NCBI GenBank assembly: GCA_966211815.1
Contig: CBIHOD010000007.1
Location: 1 to 64,000, forward strand
Direction: 5' to 3'
DNA: 64,000 nucleotides
Source: JANPCX01 sp966211815
GTDB lineage: Bacteria; Pseudomonadota; Gammaproteobacteria; Burkholderiales; Burkholderiaceae_C
The notes beneath the pieces were generated by a model. It was not told the origin of the DNA and did not search any database. It was given only the letters and a program-made list of their open reading frames with translations. The position numbers and the translations under genes were made by a program. Positions 7,181-15,455 of this stretch are shown here, one piece after another. Within the stretch, counting starts at the first letter, position 1. Each line of letters begins with the position of its first letter.

Positions 7181-7747
7181 ATGGCTCAACAACAAACCGC
7201 CCCCAAGGTCGCGCGTCTTCAAGCGGTCTACCGCGACAAGATCGCCGCTGAACTGACCGCCAAGTTCGGCTACAAGTCTCCGATGCAGGTGCCCCGCTTG
7301 ACCAAGATCACCCTGAACATGGGTGTCAGCGAAGCGGTCTCCGACAAGAAGGTCATGGATCACGCCGTGGGCGATCTGACCAAGATCGCCGGGCAAAAGC
7401 CCGTGGTGACCAAGTCCAAGAAGGCCATCGCCGGTTTCAAGATCCGTGACGGCGTGCCCATCGGCTGCATGGTCACCCTGCGTGGCGTCCAGATGTACGA
7501 GTTCCTGGACCGCTTTGTCACCATCGCGTTGCCCCGCGTCCGCGACTTCCGCGGCATTTCCGGTCGTTCTTTCGACGGCCGTGGCAACTACAACATCGGT
7601 GTCAAAGAGCAGATCATCTTCCCGGAAATCGAGTACGACAAGGTTGATGCGTTGCGTGGTTTGAACATCAGCATCACGACGAGCGCTAAGAGCGACGAAG
7701 AAGCCAAGGCTCTTCTGGCTGCGTTCAAATTTCCGTTCAAGAACTGA
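7181..7747 (+). CDS. rplE: 50S ribosomal protein L5
   Basis: A 188-residue L5, slightly longer than the usual 179 because of an N-terminal MAQQQTAPK extension. Conserved blocks include PRLTKITLNMGVSEAVSDKK and GRGNYNIGVKEQIIFPEI. L5 anchors 5S rRNA in the central protuberance. AGAGGCAG is the likely ribosome binding site. Confidence 0.97.
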   Translation: MAQQQTAPKVARLQAVYRDKIAAELTAKFGYKSPMQVPRLTKITLNMGVSEAVSDKKVMDHAVGDLTKIAGQKPVVTKSKKAIAGFKIRDGVPIGCMVTLRGVQMYEFLDRFVTIALPRVRDFRGISGRSFDGRGNYNIGVKEQIIFPEIEYDKVDALRGLNISITTSAKSDEEAKALLAAFKFPFKN

Positions 7748-7757
7748 GGGGCAGAAC

Positions 7758-8063
7758 GTGGCCAAGACATCGCTTATCCAGCGTGAACTCAAGCGCACGC
7801 AATTGGTTGCCAAGTACGCGAAGAAGTATGCGGAACTGAAGGGCATCGCGAACGATGCGAAGAAATCCGACGAGGAGCGCTATGCGGCGCGCCTGGCCTT
7901 GCAGCAATTGCCTCGCAATGCCTACCCCACTCGTCAGCGCAACCGTTGCGAATTGACCGGGCGCTCGCGCGGCGTCTTCCGTAAATTCGGTTTGGGCCGG
8001 AACAAGATCCGTGAACTGGCGTTCAAGGGCGACATTCCCGGCATCATCAAAGCCAGCTGGTAA
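7758..8063 (+). CDS. rpsN: 30S ribosomal protein S14 (zinc-free type)
   Basis: A 101-residue S14 of the long, cysteine-poor class: only one Cys (RNRCELTGRSRG), so it lacks the CxxC zinc ribbon of the short paralogue. It begins with GTG (MAKTSLIQRELKRTQL) behind GAGGGG. S14 completes the 30S head. Ten bases separate it from rplE. Confidence 0.97.
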   Translation: MAKTSLIQRELKRTQLVAKYAKKYAELKGIANDAKKSDEERYAARLALQQLPRNAYPTRQRNRCELTGRSRGVFRKFGLGRNKIRELAFKGDIPGIIKASW

Positions 8064-8081
8064 ATCGGTAGGAGATATCGA

Positions 8082-8477
8082 ATGAGCATGAGTGATCCTA
8101 TCGCTGACATGTTGACCCGCATCCGCAATGCGCAGATGGTCGACAAGCCCAGCGTCGTGATGCCTTCTTCCAAACTCAAGGCCGCCATCGCGCAGGTTCT
8201 GAAGGATGAGGGTTACATCGATGGCTTCTCCATCGTTGGAGAGGCTTCCAAGCCTCAGTTGCAAATCGCGCTGAAGTACTACGCGGGTCGTCCCGTGATC
8301 GAAAACATCGAGCGCGTGAGCCGCCCAGGCCTGCGCATCTACAAGGGTCGCCACGACATCCCCAGCGTCATGAACGGCCTGGGTGTGGCGATCGTCACGA
8401 CGCCCAAGGGCGTGATGACCGACCGCAAAGCTCGCCAAGCCGGCATCGGCGGCGAAGTGCTCTGCTACGTCTCTTAA
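8082..8477 (+). CDS. rpsH: 30S ribosomal protein S8
   Basis: A 131-residue S8, the family length, starting MSMSDPIADMLTRIRNAQMV. S8 is a primary binder of 16S rRNA and, in Escherichia coli, represses the spc operon at the rplE site. The ribosome binding site is TAGGAGAT. The C-terminal block GVMTDRKARQAGIGGEVLCY is intact. Confidence 0.98.
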   Translation: MSMSDPIADMLTRIRNAQMVDKPSVVMPSSKLKAAIAQVLKDEGYIDGFSIVGEASKPQLQIALKYYAGRPVIENIERVSRPGLRIYKGRHDIPSVMNGLGVAIVTTPKGVMTDRKARQAGIGGEVLCYVS

Positions 8478-8492
8478 GAAGGAGCTCCGCAA

Positions 8493-9026
8493 ATGTCCCG
8501 AGTAGGAAAGATGCCGATCTCCATTCCCAAGGGTGTGGATGTGACGATCGGTGCCGATCAAATCACCGTCAAAGGTGCTTTGGGTACGCTGATCCGCGAG
8601 GCCAACGCCTTGGTCAACGTCAAGAACGACGCCGGCGTGCTGATCGTTTCCGCGGCCAACGAGTCCAGCGAAGCCGATGCCATGAGCGGCACGGTGCGGG
8701 CCTTGTTGTCCAACATGGTCAACGGCGTGAGCAAGGGCTTCGAGAAGAAGTTGACGCTGGTCGGCGTGGGTTTCCGCGCCCAGGCCCAAGGTCAGAAGCT
8801 GAATTTGCAGATCGGTTTCTCCCACCCCGTCGCCAAAGACATGCCCGCGGGCATCAAGGTGGAATGCCCCACGCAGACCGAAATCGTGATCAAGGGTGCC
8901 GACCGCCAGGTGGTGGGCCAGATCGCTGCCGAGGTGCGGGCGATTCGTCCCCCGGAGCCTTACAAAGGCAAGGGCATTCGTTATTCCGATGAAAAGGTCT
9001 CTCTCAAAGAGACCAAGAAGAAGTGA
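8493..9026 (+). CDS. rplF: 50S ribosomal protein L6
   Basis: A 177-residue L6 with the start MSRVGKMPISIPKGVDVTI and the C-terminal RPPEPYKGKGIRY signature near residue 150. L6 supports the sarcin-ricin region where translational GTPases bind. AAGGAGCT lies ahead of the ATG. Confidence 0.98.
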   Translation: MSRVGKMPISIPKGVDVTIGADQITVKGALGTLIREANALVNVKNDAGVLIVSAANESSEADAMSGTVRALLSNMVNGVSKGFEKKLTLVGVGFRAQAQGQKLNLQIGFSHPVAKDMPAGIKVECPTQTEIVIKGADRQVVGQIAAEVRAIRPPEPYKGKGIRYSDEKVSLKETKKK

Positions 9027-9041
9027 TAAGGGGCGCATGAC

Positions 9042-9407
9042 ATGTTGAACAAAAAAGATCAACGCATCCGCCGCTCGCGCCAGACCCGCGCCCGCATCGC
9101 GGTGCAGCGCGTGGCGCGTTTGACGGTGTTCCGCACCAATTTGCACATCTACGCGAGCGTCATCTCGGATGACGGCGCGAAAGTGCTCGCCAGCGCTTCC
9201 ACGGCTGAGAGCGCCGTCCGCAAAGAGCTCGGCGCGGCGGGCAAGGGTGGCAATGTTGCTGCAGCGACCCTCATTGGCAAGCGCATCGCCGAAAAGGCGA
9301 AAGCCGCGGGCATCGAGAAGGTGGCCTTCGATCGCGCTGGGTTCGCTTACCACGGCCGCGTGAAGGCTTTGGCTGAAGCGGCTCGCGAAGCCGGCCTCCA
9401 GTTCTGA
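9042..9407 (+). CDS. rplR: 50S ribosomal protein L18
   Basis: A 121-residue L18 starting MLNKKDQRIRRSRQTRARIA. The 5S rRNA-binding arginine-rich N-terminus and the central RLTVFRTNLHIYASVISDDG are conserved. L18 works with L5 in the central protuberance. Thirty-seven bases separate it from rpsE. Confidence 0.97.
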   Translation: MLNKKDQRIRRSRQTRARIAVQRVARLTVFRTNLHIYASVISDDGAKVLASASTAESAVRKELGAAGKGGNVAAATLIGKRIAEKAKAAGIEKVAFDRAGFAYHGRVKALAEAAREAGLQF

Positions 9408-9444
9408 TCGCCTTGACGGCATAGGCGAATAGCAAGGATTCAAG

Positions 9445-9966
9445 ATGGCGACTAAATTTCAAGCACGCGGTCCCCAAGAAGGCAGCGAAGACGGACTCAA
9501 GGAAAAAATGATTTCCGTCAACCGCGTCACCAAGGTGGTGAAGGGGGGGCGGATTCTCGGTTTCGCCGCGTTGACCGTCGTTGGCGACGGCGATGGCCGC
9601 ATCGGCATGGGCAAAGGCAAGTCGAAGGAAGTGCCTGTGGCCGTGACCAAGGCCATGCAGGATGCCCGCCGCAACCTGATCAAGGTGCCGTTGAAGAATG
9701 GTTCCATCCATCACAAGGTGTCGGGCGAGCATGGCGCTTCGCGCGTGCTGATGGCTCCCGCCGCACCTGGCACCGGCATCATTGCCGGCGGCCCGATGCG
9801 CGCCGTGTTCGAGGTGCTCGGTGTCACCGACATCGTTTGCAAGAGCTTGGGTTCCAACAATCCGTACAACCTGGTTCGCGCCACGCTGGACGCCTTGAAG
9901 AACACCACCACGCCCGCAAATATTGCGGCCAAGCGCGGTCTCACGGTTGAAGAGATCCTCAACTGA
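9445..9966 (+). CDS. rpsE: 30S ribosomal protein S5
   Basis: A 173-residue S5. The double-stranded-RNA-binding N domain includes KGGRILGFAALTVVGDGDG, and the loop GRIGMGKGKSKEVPVA is present. S5 acts in decoding accuracy and lines the mRNA entry. The ATG at 9445 follows AAGGATTCAAG. Confidence 0.97.
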   Translation: MATKFQARGPQEGSEDGLKEKMISVNRVTKVVKGGRILGFAALTVVGDGDGRIGMGKGKSKEVPVAVTKAMQDARRNLIKVPLKNGSIHHKVSGEHGASRVLMAPAAPGTGIIAGGPMRAVFEVLGVTDIVCKSLGSNNPYNLVRATLDALKNTTTPANIAAKRGLTVEEILN

Positions 9967-9989
9967 TCGGGCGGGCACGGAGAAGCGAC

Positions 9990-10172
9990 ATGAGCGATAA
10001 AAAGACGATCACTGTGAAGTTGGTTCGCAGCATTGCTGGAACCCGCGAGTCCCACCGCGCGACGGTGCGTGGCCTTGGTTTGCGCAAATTGAACAGCCAG
10101 TTCACCCTGGAAGACACGCCTGCCGTGCGCGGCATGATCACCAAGGTTGCTTACCTGGTGAAGGTGCTCTGA
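9990..10172 (+). CDS. rpmD: 50S ribosomal protein L30
   Basis: A 60-residue L30, normal in size, starting MSDKKTITVKLVRSIAGT. The family segment RGLGLRKLNSQFTLEDTPAV is intact. L30 binds the large subunit near 5S rRNA. The ribosome binding site is GGAG. Confidence 0.96.
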   Translation: MSDKKTITVKLVRSIAGTRESHRATVRGLGLRKLNSQFTLEDTPAVRGMITKVAYLVKVL

Positions 10173-10197
10173 AGCACGCCGCTGAGGAATCGAAAAC

Positions 10198-10629
10198 ATG
10201 CAACTGAACACTATCAAGCCTGCTGAAGGCTCCACCCATGCCAAGCGCCGCGTTGGTCGTGGTATCGGCTCCGGCCTGGGTAAAACGGCCGGGCGCGGCC
10301 ACAAAGGCCAGAAGTCGCGTGCGGGCGGTTATCACAAAGTGGGTTTTGAGGGCGGTCAGATGCCTTTGCAACGTCGCCTGCCCAAGCGTGGCTTCAAGTC
10401 CGCACAGCTGCGCTTCAATGCGGAAGTCACCTTGACCGACCTCGAGCGCCTGGGCGCTGACGAAGTCGACTTGCTCTCCCTCAAGCAGGCGGGCCTGGTG
10501 GGCGAACTGGTGAAGACCGTGAAGGTCATCAAGACCGGCAGCATCAGCCGCAAGGTCGCGCTCAAGGGCATCGGCGCCACTGCCGGCGCCAAGTCCGCGA
10601 TTGAGGCCGCGGGCGGCTCGATCGCTTGA
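10198..10629 (+). CDS. rplO: 50S ribosomal protein L15
   Basis: A 143-residue L15 with the glycine/arginine-rich N-terminal tail GRGIGSGLGKTAGRGHKGQK that threads into 23S rRNA. It is the last ribosomal gene before secY, as in most bacteria. The ATG is preceded by GAGGA. Confidence 0.97.
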   Translation: MQLNTIKPAEGSTHAKRRVGRGIGSGLGKTAGRGHKGQKSRAGGYHKVGFEGGQMPLQRRLPKRGFKSAQLRFNAEVTLTDLERLGADEVDLLSLKQAGLVGELVKTVKVIKTGSISRKVALKGIGATAGAKSAIEAAGGSIA

Positions 10630-10663
10630 TCGTTTGTTGACCAACTCCAACGGATACTGAACT

Positions 10664-11980
10664 GTGGCAACCACCACCAACGCGACTCAGCTGGCCAAAA
10701 GCGGCAAGTTCGGCGACCTCCGCCGGCGGCTGACGTTCTTGTTGCTGGCCCTGGTGGTTTATCGCATCGGCACGCATATTCCGGTTCCCGGAATCGATCC
10801 CAACCAGCTGGCCCAGCTCTTCAAGGGGCAGCAGGGGGGGATTCTCAACCTGCTGAACATGTTCTCCGGCGGAGCGTTGTCGCGGTTCTCGGTGTTGGCT
10901 CTGGGCATCATGCCGTACATCTCGGCGTCCATCATCATGCAGTTGATGGGATATGTGGTGCCTACCTTGGAAGCCCTCAAGAAAGAGGGTGAATCCGGTC
11001 GGCGCAAGATCACGCAATACACCCGCTACGGTACTTTGGGCTTGGCGATCTTCCAGGCATTGGGTATCGCATTGGCCCTGGAGGGCTCGCCCGGGCTGGT
11101 GATAGCTCCAGGACTCGGATTCCGTTTCACTGCTGCAGTCAGCTTGGTAGCTGGAACCATGTTCTTGATGTGGCTGGGTGAGCAAATCACCGAGCGCGGG
11201 CTGGGAAATGGTATTTCGATTTTGATTTTTGCCGGTATCGCTGCAGGTTTGCCTGGCGCGCTGGCTCAGTTTGCGACTTTGATCAGCGAAGGCTCAATGA
11301 GCATCTTCTCCGGTCTGGTGATTATTGCTTTGGTGGGAGCGGTGACTTACGCCGTGGTGTTCGTCGAGCGCGGGCAACGCAAGATATTGGTCAATTACGC
11401 TAAGCGCCAGGTTGGCAACAAGGTCTATGGTGGGCAGTCTTCGCACCTGCCATTGAAGCTGAATATGTCCGGTGTGATTCCTCCGATTTTCGCTTCATCG
11501 ATCATTTTGTTGCCGGCCACGGTTGTAGGGTGGTTCGCGACCGGTGATGGCATGCGGTGGCTGCGTGACATTGCAAGCCTCTTGTCGCCGGGGCAGCCGA
11601 TTTATGTGCTGCTCTACGCTGCAGCCATCGTATTCTTCTGTTTCTTCTACACGGCCCTCGTATTCAACAGCAAAGAAACTGCTGAGAACCTGAAGAAGAG
11701 CGGAGCTTTCATTCCTGGCATCCGCCCTGGGGATCAAACGGCGCGGCACATCGACAAGATTTTGTCCAGGTTGACTTTGGCAGGTGCTGCGTACATCACC
11801 GCTGTTTGTTTGCTGCCGGAGTTTTTGGTCTTGAAGTACAACGTTCCGTTCTACTTTGGCGGCACGTCGTTGTTGATTATTGTTGTTGTGACCATGGATT
11901 TCTGGGCTCAGGTGCAGAGTTATGTCATGAGCCAGCAATATGAGTCGCTTCTGAAAAAGGCCAGTTTCAAAGCCAGCTGA
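10664..11980 (+). CDS. secY: Preprotein translocase subunit SecY
   Basis: A 438-residue inner-membrane protein with about ten hydrophobic spans. The plug/TM2 region LGIMPYISASIIMQL and the cytoplasmic loop GQRKILVNYAKRQVGNKVYG are family hallmarks. SecY forms the protein-conducting channel with SecE and SecG and works with SecA. Translation starts at GTG (MATTTNATQLAK). The last third of the gene is richer in A+T than its neighbours (for example 28 of 60 G+C in 11881-11940). Confidence 0.98.
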   Translation: MATTTNATQLAKSGKFGDLRRRLTFLLLALVVYRIGTHIPVPGIDPNQLAQLFKGQQGGILNLLNMFSGGALSRFSVLALGIMPYISASIIMQLMGYVVPTLEALKKEGESGRRKITQYTRYGTLGLAIFQALGIALALEGSPGLVIAPGLGFRFTAAVSLVAGTMFLMWLGEQITERGLGNGISILIFAGIAAGLPGALAQFATLISEGSMSIFSGLVIIALVGAVTYAVVFVERGQRKILVNYAKRQVGNKVYGGQSSHLPLKLNMSGVIPPIFASSIILLPATVVGWFATGDGMRWLRDIASLLSPGQPIYVLLYAAAIVFFCFFYTALVFNSKETAENLKKSGAFIPGIRPGDQTARHIDKILSRLTLAGAAYITAVCLLPEFLVLKYNVPFYFGGTSLLIIVVVTMDFWAQVQSYVMSQQYESLLKKASFKAS

Positions 11981-12034
11981 CGCTAGTGGTTTGAAAAGTT
12001 ATCAATTGCATCAGCAGAAAACGAAATAGCAGGC

Positions 12035-12253
12035 ATGGCGAAAGACGATGTCATTCAAATGCAGGGTGAGATTCTTGAGAATCTTCCCAATGCCACTTTT
12101 CGGGTGAAGCTGGAAAACGGGCACGTGGTGCTTGGTCATATCTCGGGAAAGATGCGCATGCACTACATCCGCATTTTGCCGGGTGACAAGGTCACTGTTG
12201 AATTGACGCCTTATGACTTGAGTCGGGCGCGAATTGTGTTTAGAGCCAAGTAG
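12035..12253 (+). CDS. infA: Translation initiation factor IF-1
   Basis: A 72-residue OB-fold protein starting MAKDDVIQMQGEILENLPN, the usual infA length. The core RVKLENGHVVLGHISGKMRM is conserved. IF-1 binds the A site of the 30S subunit during initiation. It lies between secY and rpmJ, a standard order in this group, 54 bases after secY. Confidence 0.97.
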   Translation: MAKDDVIQMQGEILENLPNATFRVKLENGHVVLGHISGKMRMHYIRILPGDKVTVELTPYDLSRARIVFRAK

Positions 12254-12264
12254 GCCATAACTTC

Positions 12265-12292
12265 TTGGTAAGCGGTTTCGATTGTTTATAGA
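12265..12292 (+). promoter_or_regulatory. Possible promoter of the alpha operon
   Basis: TTGGTA (12265-12270) and TATAGA (12287-12292) are spaced by 16 bases in the 68-base gap between infA and rpmJ. This would start an rpmJ-rpsM-rpsK unit. The match is moderate. Confidence 0.4.
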
Positions 12293-12321
12293 ACGGGCCT
12301 GCAGGGGCTTAGGAGAAAAGA

Positions 12322-12435
12322 ATGAAAGTTGCAGCATCGGTAAAGAAGATGTGCCGGAATTGCAAGGTCATCCGTCGCAAGGGCGTGGTGCGTGTGATCT
12401 GTACCGATCCGCGCCACAAACAGCGCCAAGGCTGA
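12322..12435 (+). CDS. rpmJ: 50S ribosomal protein L36 (zinc type)
   Basis: A 37-residue L36: MKVAASVKKMCRNCKVIRRK, then GVVRVICTDPRHKQRQG and TGA. Cys11, Cys14, Cys27 and His32 form the CxxC-x12-C-x4-H zinc ribbon of the zinc-dependent class. L36 is the smallest large-subunit protein and binds 23S rRNA. TTAGGAG provides a good ribosome binding site. No zinc-free paralogue is visible in the window. Confidence 0.96.
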   Translation: MKVAASVKKMCRNCKVIRRKGVVRVICTDPRHKQRQG

Positions 12436-12468
12436 TAGCTTCGACGACGAGCGAATTAGAGGACGAAC

Positions 12469-12834
12469 ATGGCACGTATTGCTGGTATCAATATCCCTCC
12501 GCACAAGCATGCTGAAATCGGCTTGACTGCGATTTATGGCATCGGTCGCACGACTGCGCAGAAGATCTGCACGAGCTGCGATGTGCCCTTTGATCGCAAG
12601 ATCAAGGATTTGACCGACACCGACCTGGAAAAGATCCGGGAAGAAATCGGTCGCCTGACCATCGAAGGCGATTTGCGCCGCGAGATGTCGATCAACATCA
12701 AGCGCTTGATGGACCTGGGTTGCTACCGTGGCTTCCGCCATCGTCGTGGTTTGCCTGTCCGTGGTCAACGCACCAAGACCAATGCGCGCACCCGCAAGGG
12801 CCCGCGCAAGTCCGGTGCCCTGGTCAAGAAGTGA
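12469..12834 (+). CDS. rpsM: 30S ribosomal protein S13
   Basis: A 121-residue S13 starting MARIAGINIPPHKHAEIGLT. The helix-two-turn-helix part and the basic tail RGQRTKTNARTRKGPRK are present. S13 contacts P-site tRNA and the 50S subunit at the head. AGAGGACG precedes it. In enterobacteria the S4 repressor target lies before rpsM; the gap here is only 33 bases. Confidence 0.98.
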   Translation: MARIAGINIPPHKHAEIGLTAIYGIGRTTAQKICTSCDVPFDRKIKDLTDTDLEKIREEIGRLTIEGDLRREMSINIKRLMDLGCYRGFRHRRGLPVRGQRTKTNARTRKGPRKSGALVKK

Positions 12835-12900
12835 TGCGGCGGTTTTGCCGCTAACTGTCGACTGACTCGTTTGACGAACAAGCCTTGAGAGAAAGAGCAT

Positions 12901-13302
12901 ATGGCTAAAGCACCGAACACCGCCGCACAACGTGTGCGCAAGAAGGTCCGCAAGAACGTTGCCGACGGAATCGCGCACGTGCACGCTTCCTTCAACAACA
13001 CCATCATCACCATCACCGATCGCCAGGGTGGTGCGTTGTCCTGGGCGTCCAGCGGCGGCCAAGGCTTCAAGGGTTCCCGCAAGAGCACGCCGTTCGCCGC
13101 GCAGGTCGCCGCCGAGGTTGCCGGCCGCGCTGCCCAGGAGCAAGGCATCAAGAACCTGGACGTGCGTATCAAAGGCCCGGGCCCTGGCCGTGAATCGTCG
13201 GTGCGCGCTTTGGCGTCGCTCGGCATCCGGATCAACCTGATTTCCGACGTGACGCCGGTGCCTCACAACGGATGCCGCCCGCAGAAGCGTCGCCGCATCT
13301 GA
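12901..13302 (+). CDS. rpsK: 30S ribosomal protein S11
   Basis: A 133-residue S11. The core IAHVHASFNNTIITITDRQG and the C-terminal DVTPVPHNGCRPQKRRRI are typical. S11 forms part of the platform near the E site. GAGAGAAAG precedes the ATG. The gene is followed by two hairpins, the second ending in a T run, before rpsD. Confidence 0.98.
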   Translation: MAKAPNTAAQRVRKKVRKNVADGIAHVHASFNNTIITITDRQGGALSWASSGGQGFKGSRKSTPFAAQVAAEVAGRAAQEQGIKNLDVRIKGPGPGRESSVRALASLGIRINLISDVTPVPHNGCRPQKRRRI

Positions 13303-13336
13303 GTTGGCGAATCAGGACACTCTTCCATAGGGTCGG

Positions 13337-13355
13337 CGTTGCCGGAAAGGCAACG
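13337..13355 (+). other. Hairpin after rpsK
   Basis: A perfect 7-bp stem CGTTGCC/GGCAACG with the 5-base loop GGAAA lies 34 bases after the rpsK stop. It has no T run. It stands just before the terminator-like palindrome at 13371. Confidence 0.5.
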
Positions 13356-13370
13356 TCGGCTTTGTCGTTT

Positions 13371-13407
13371 CAGCCGGGCGATCAATTGATCGCTTGGCTG
13401 ATTTTTT
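13371..13407 (+). terminator. Terminator-like palindrome between rpsK and rpsD
   Basis: Thirty bases (13371-13400) form a nearly perfect palindrome: CAGCC, GGG, CGATC pair with GATCG, CTT, GGCTG (two G-U pairs) around an AATT centre. A run of six T follows at 13402-13407. This is a strong intrinsic-terminator shape lying inside the alpha operon, between S11 and S4. Confidence 0.75.
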
Positions 13408-13506
13408 GAAGCCCACCGTCTGAGCGTCGATTGCTTGCAATCACAACAACACGCGCCAGACTCGCGCAGTCGTGATCTTCTGCGTCAGATTGAATAAGGA
13501 CTCATC

Positions 13507-14130
13507 GTGGCACGTTACCTCGGCCCCAAGGCCAAACTTTCCCGCCGTGAAGGCACTGACCTTTTCCTGAAGAGCGCTCGTCGCCCCATCGGGGACAAAT
13601 GCAAATTTGAGAGCAAGCCGGGCCAACATGGCCGCACCTCGGGCTCCCGCACCAGCGACTTCGGTTTGCAACTGCGTGAAAAGCAGAAAGTCAAGCGCAT
13701 GTACGGCGTCCTGGAACGCCAGTTCCGCCGTTATTTCGCCGAGGCCGAGCGCCGCAAAGGCAACACCGGCGCCAACTTGCTGCTGTTGCTCGAATCCCGC
13801 CTGGACAACGTTGTCTACCGCATGGGCTTCGCTTCCACTCGCGCCGAAGCGCGTCAGCTGGTCTCGCACAAGGGCGTGACGGTCAATGGCGAAGTGGTGA
13901 ACATCGCTTCTTTCCTGGTCAAGGTCGGCGACACGGTGGCTGTCCGCGAAAAAGCCAAGAAGCAACTCCGCGTGACCGAGGCCTACAAGCTGGCCGAATC
14001 CATGGGCATGCCGGCTTGGGTGCAAGTCGATGGCAGCAAGCTCGAAGGCGTTTTCAAGAAGACGCCTGACCGCGACGAATTCGGTGCCGACATCAAAGAG
14101 GCGCTGATCGTCGAGTTGTACTCGCGTTGA
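13507..14130 (+). CDS. rpsD: 30S ribosomal protein S4
   Basis: A 207-residue S4 starting at GTG (MARYLGPKAKLSRREGTDLF). The S4 RNA-binding domain SRLDNVVYRMGFASTRAEAR begins near residue 98. S4 nucleates 30S assembly and in Escherichia coli represses the alpha operon. It lies 204 bases after rpsK behind a terminator-like palindrome, so it may need its own promoter, which I could not place with confidence. AATAAGGACT serves as ribosome binding site. Confidence 0.98.
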   Translation: MARYLGPKAKLSRREGTDLFLKSARRPIGDKCKFESKPGQHGRTSGSRTSDFGLQLREKQKVKRMYGVLERQFRRYFAEAERRKGNTGANLLLLLESRLDNVVYRMGFASTRAEARQLVSHKGVTVNGEVVNIASFLVKVGDTVAVREKAKKQLRVTEAYKLAESMGMPAWVQVDGSKLEGVFKKTPDRDEFGADIKEALIVELYSR

Positions 14131-14187
14131 TTCTTGTTCGTCATCCGGCTGCTTGGGGCTGTCTCGTTGGATCGAGTCGGCTGCTCG

Positions 14188-14218
14188 GCGGCCGATGTCT
14201 TGTCCAAGACGTGGCCGC
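14188..14218 (+). other. Stem-loop between rpsD and rpoA
   Basis: GCGGCC (14188-14193) pairs with GGCCGC (14213-14218), and the inner GTCTTG pairs with CAAGAC around a TC loop, with a small internal loop (GAT/GT). That gives a 12-bp compound stem in the 158-base rpsD-rpoA gap. No T run follows, so a role as terminator is unlikely; RNA processing or regulation is possible. Confidence 0.45.
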
Positions 14219-14288
14219 TGTGCCGCGCCGTGGACCGGTCCTCAGCCTTATCGGTGTAACGAACCGAGGGTATTGAAAGAAAGACCTC

Positions 14289-15275
14289 ATGCAAACCAAT
14301 CTGCTCAAACCCAAAGCCATCAATGTTGAACCCCTCGGGCACAACCGTGCCAAGGTGACGCTGGAGCCTTTCGAGCGCGGCTATGGCCACACGCTGGGCA
14401 ACGCGCTGCGGCGCGTCCTGCTCAGCTCCATGGTCGGCTATGCGCCGACCGAGGTGACGATTGCTGGCGTGCTGCACGAGTATTCGGCGATCGACGGTGT
14501 GCAGGAAGACGTGGTTCACATCATGCTGAACCTCAAGAGCGTGGTGTTCCGCCTCCACAACCGGGATGAAGTCACCCTCGTCTTGCGCAAGGAAGGCGAA
14601 GGCCCGGTGACCGCGGCCGACATCCAGACGCCGCATGACGTGGAGATCATCAACCCCGAACACGTCATCGCCAACCTGTCGCAGGGCGGCAAGCTGGACA
14701 TGCAGATCAAGGTGGAAAAAGGCCGTGGTTACGTGCCCGGAACGATGCGCCGGTATGGTGACGAAGCCACGAAGTCGATCGGTCGAATCGTCCTGGACGC
14801 TTCCTTCTCGCCGGTTGCCCGCGTGAGCTACACCGTGGAGAGCGCTCGCGTCGAGCAACGGACCGACTTGGACAAGCTGGTGATGGAGATCCACACGAAC
14901 GGGGCCATTTCCCCCGAGGAGTCCATCCGCGCTTCCGCCAAGATCCTGGTCGAGCAACTGGCTGTGTTCGCCCAACTGGAAGGCAGCGAAATCGCCGCGT
15001 TCAACGAGCCGCAGCAAAGCAATGCGCAGTTCGACCCGATCCTGCTGCGTCCGGTCGACGAGTTGGAGTTGACCGTCCGCTCCGCCAACTGCCTCAAGGC
15101 GGAAAACATCTACTACATCGGCGACCTGATCCAGCGCACCGAGACCGAGCTGTTGAAGACGCCGAACCTGGGTCGCAAATCGCTCAACGAAATCAAGGAA
15201 GTTCTGGCTTCGCGCGGCCTCACCCTGGGCGCGCGCTTGGAAAATTGGCCTCCGCAGGGCTTGGACAAGCGTTGA
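14289..15275 (+). CDS. rpoA: RNA polymerase alpha subunit
   Basis: A 328-residue alpha subunit. The N-terminal dimerisation domain shows GYGHTLGNALRRVLLSSMVG near residue 36, and the C-terminal domain that binds UP elements and activators shows SANCLKAENIYYIGDLIQRT and NLGRKSLNEIKEVLASRGL. Alpha dimerises to start assembly of the polymerase. The start at 14289 follows GAAAGAAAGA. It lies between rpsD and rplQ, the usual alpha-operon order. Confidence 0.98.
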   Translation: MQTNLLKPKAINVEPLGHNRAKVTLEPFERGYGHTLGNALRRVLLSSMVGYAPTEVTIAGVLHEYSAIDGVQEDVVHIMLNLKSVVFRLHNRDEVTLVLRKEGEGPVTAADIQTPHDVEIINPEHVIANLSQGGKLDMQIKVEKGRGYVPGTMRRYGDEATKSIGRIVLDASFSPVARVSYTVESARVEQRTDLDKLVMEIHTNGAISPEESIRASAKILVEQLAVFAQLEGSEIAAFNEPQQSNAQFDPILLRPVDELELTVRSANCLKAENIYYIGDLIQRTETELLKTPNLGRKSLNEIKEVLASRGLTLGARLENWPPQGLDKR

Positions 15276-15401
15276 TTGAGGGAAAATAAGCATTGATGCG
15301 GAAGGGCTGCTTCCTCTGAGGCAGCCTCCCATCTATTTCCACGTCGAGCAGTTTCTGCCGATCGTCGCAGGTCGGCATCGAGCTGTTCGTTGAACCATTA
15401 A

Positions 15402-15418
15402 GGGCTGTGCCACAGCCC
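15402..15418 (+). other. Hairpin in rpoA-rplQ gap
   Basis: A perfect 7-bp stem GGGCTGT/ACAGCCC with a 3-base loop GCC. It is directly followed by the second hairpin at 15426. Confidence 0.45.
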
Positions 15419-15425
15419 GGTGCAC

Positions 15426-15455
15426 CCGGCAGTACCTGATACGGCTGCCGGTTTT
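15426..15455 (+). terminator. Attenuator-like hairpin before rplQ
   Basis: CCGGCAG (15426-15432) pairs with CTGCCGG (15445-15451) around a 12-base loop and is followed by TTTT, ending 19 bases before the rplQ start. The shape is that of a weak intrinsic terminator placed just ahead of the ribosome binding site, so it could lower rplQ output relative to rpoA. Confidence 0.45.
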
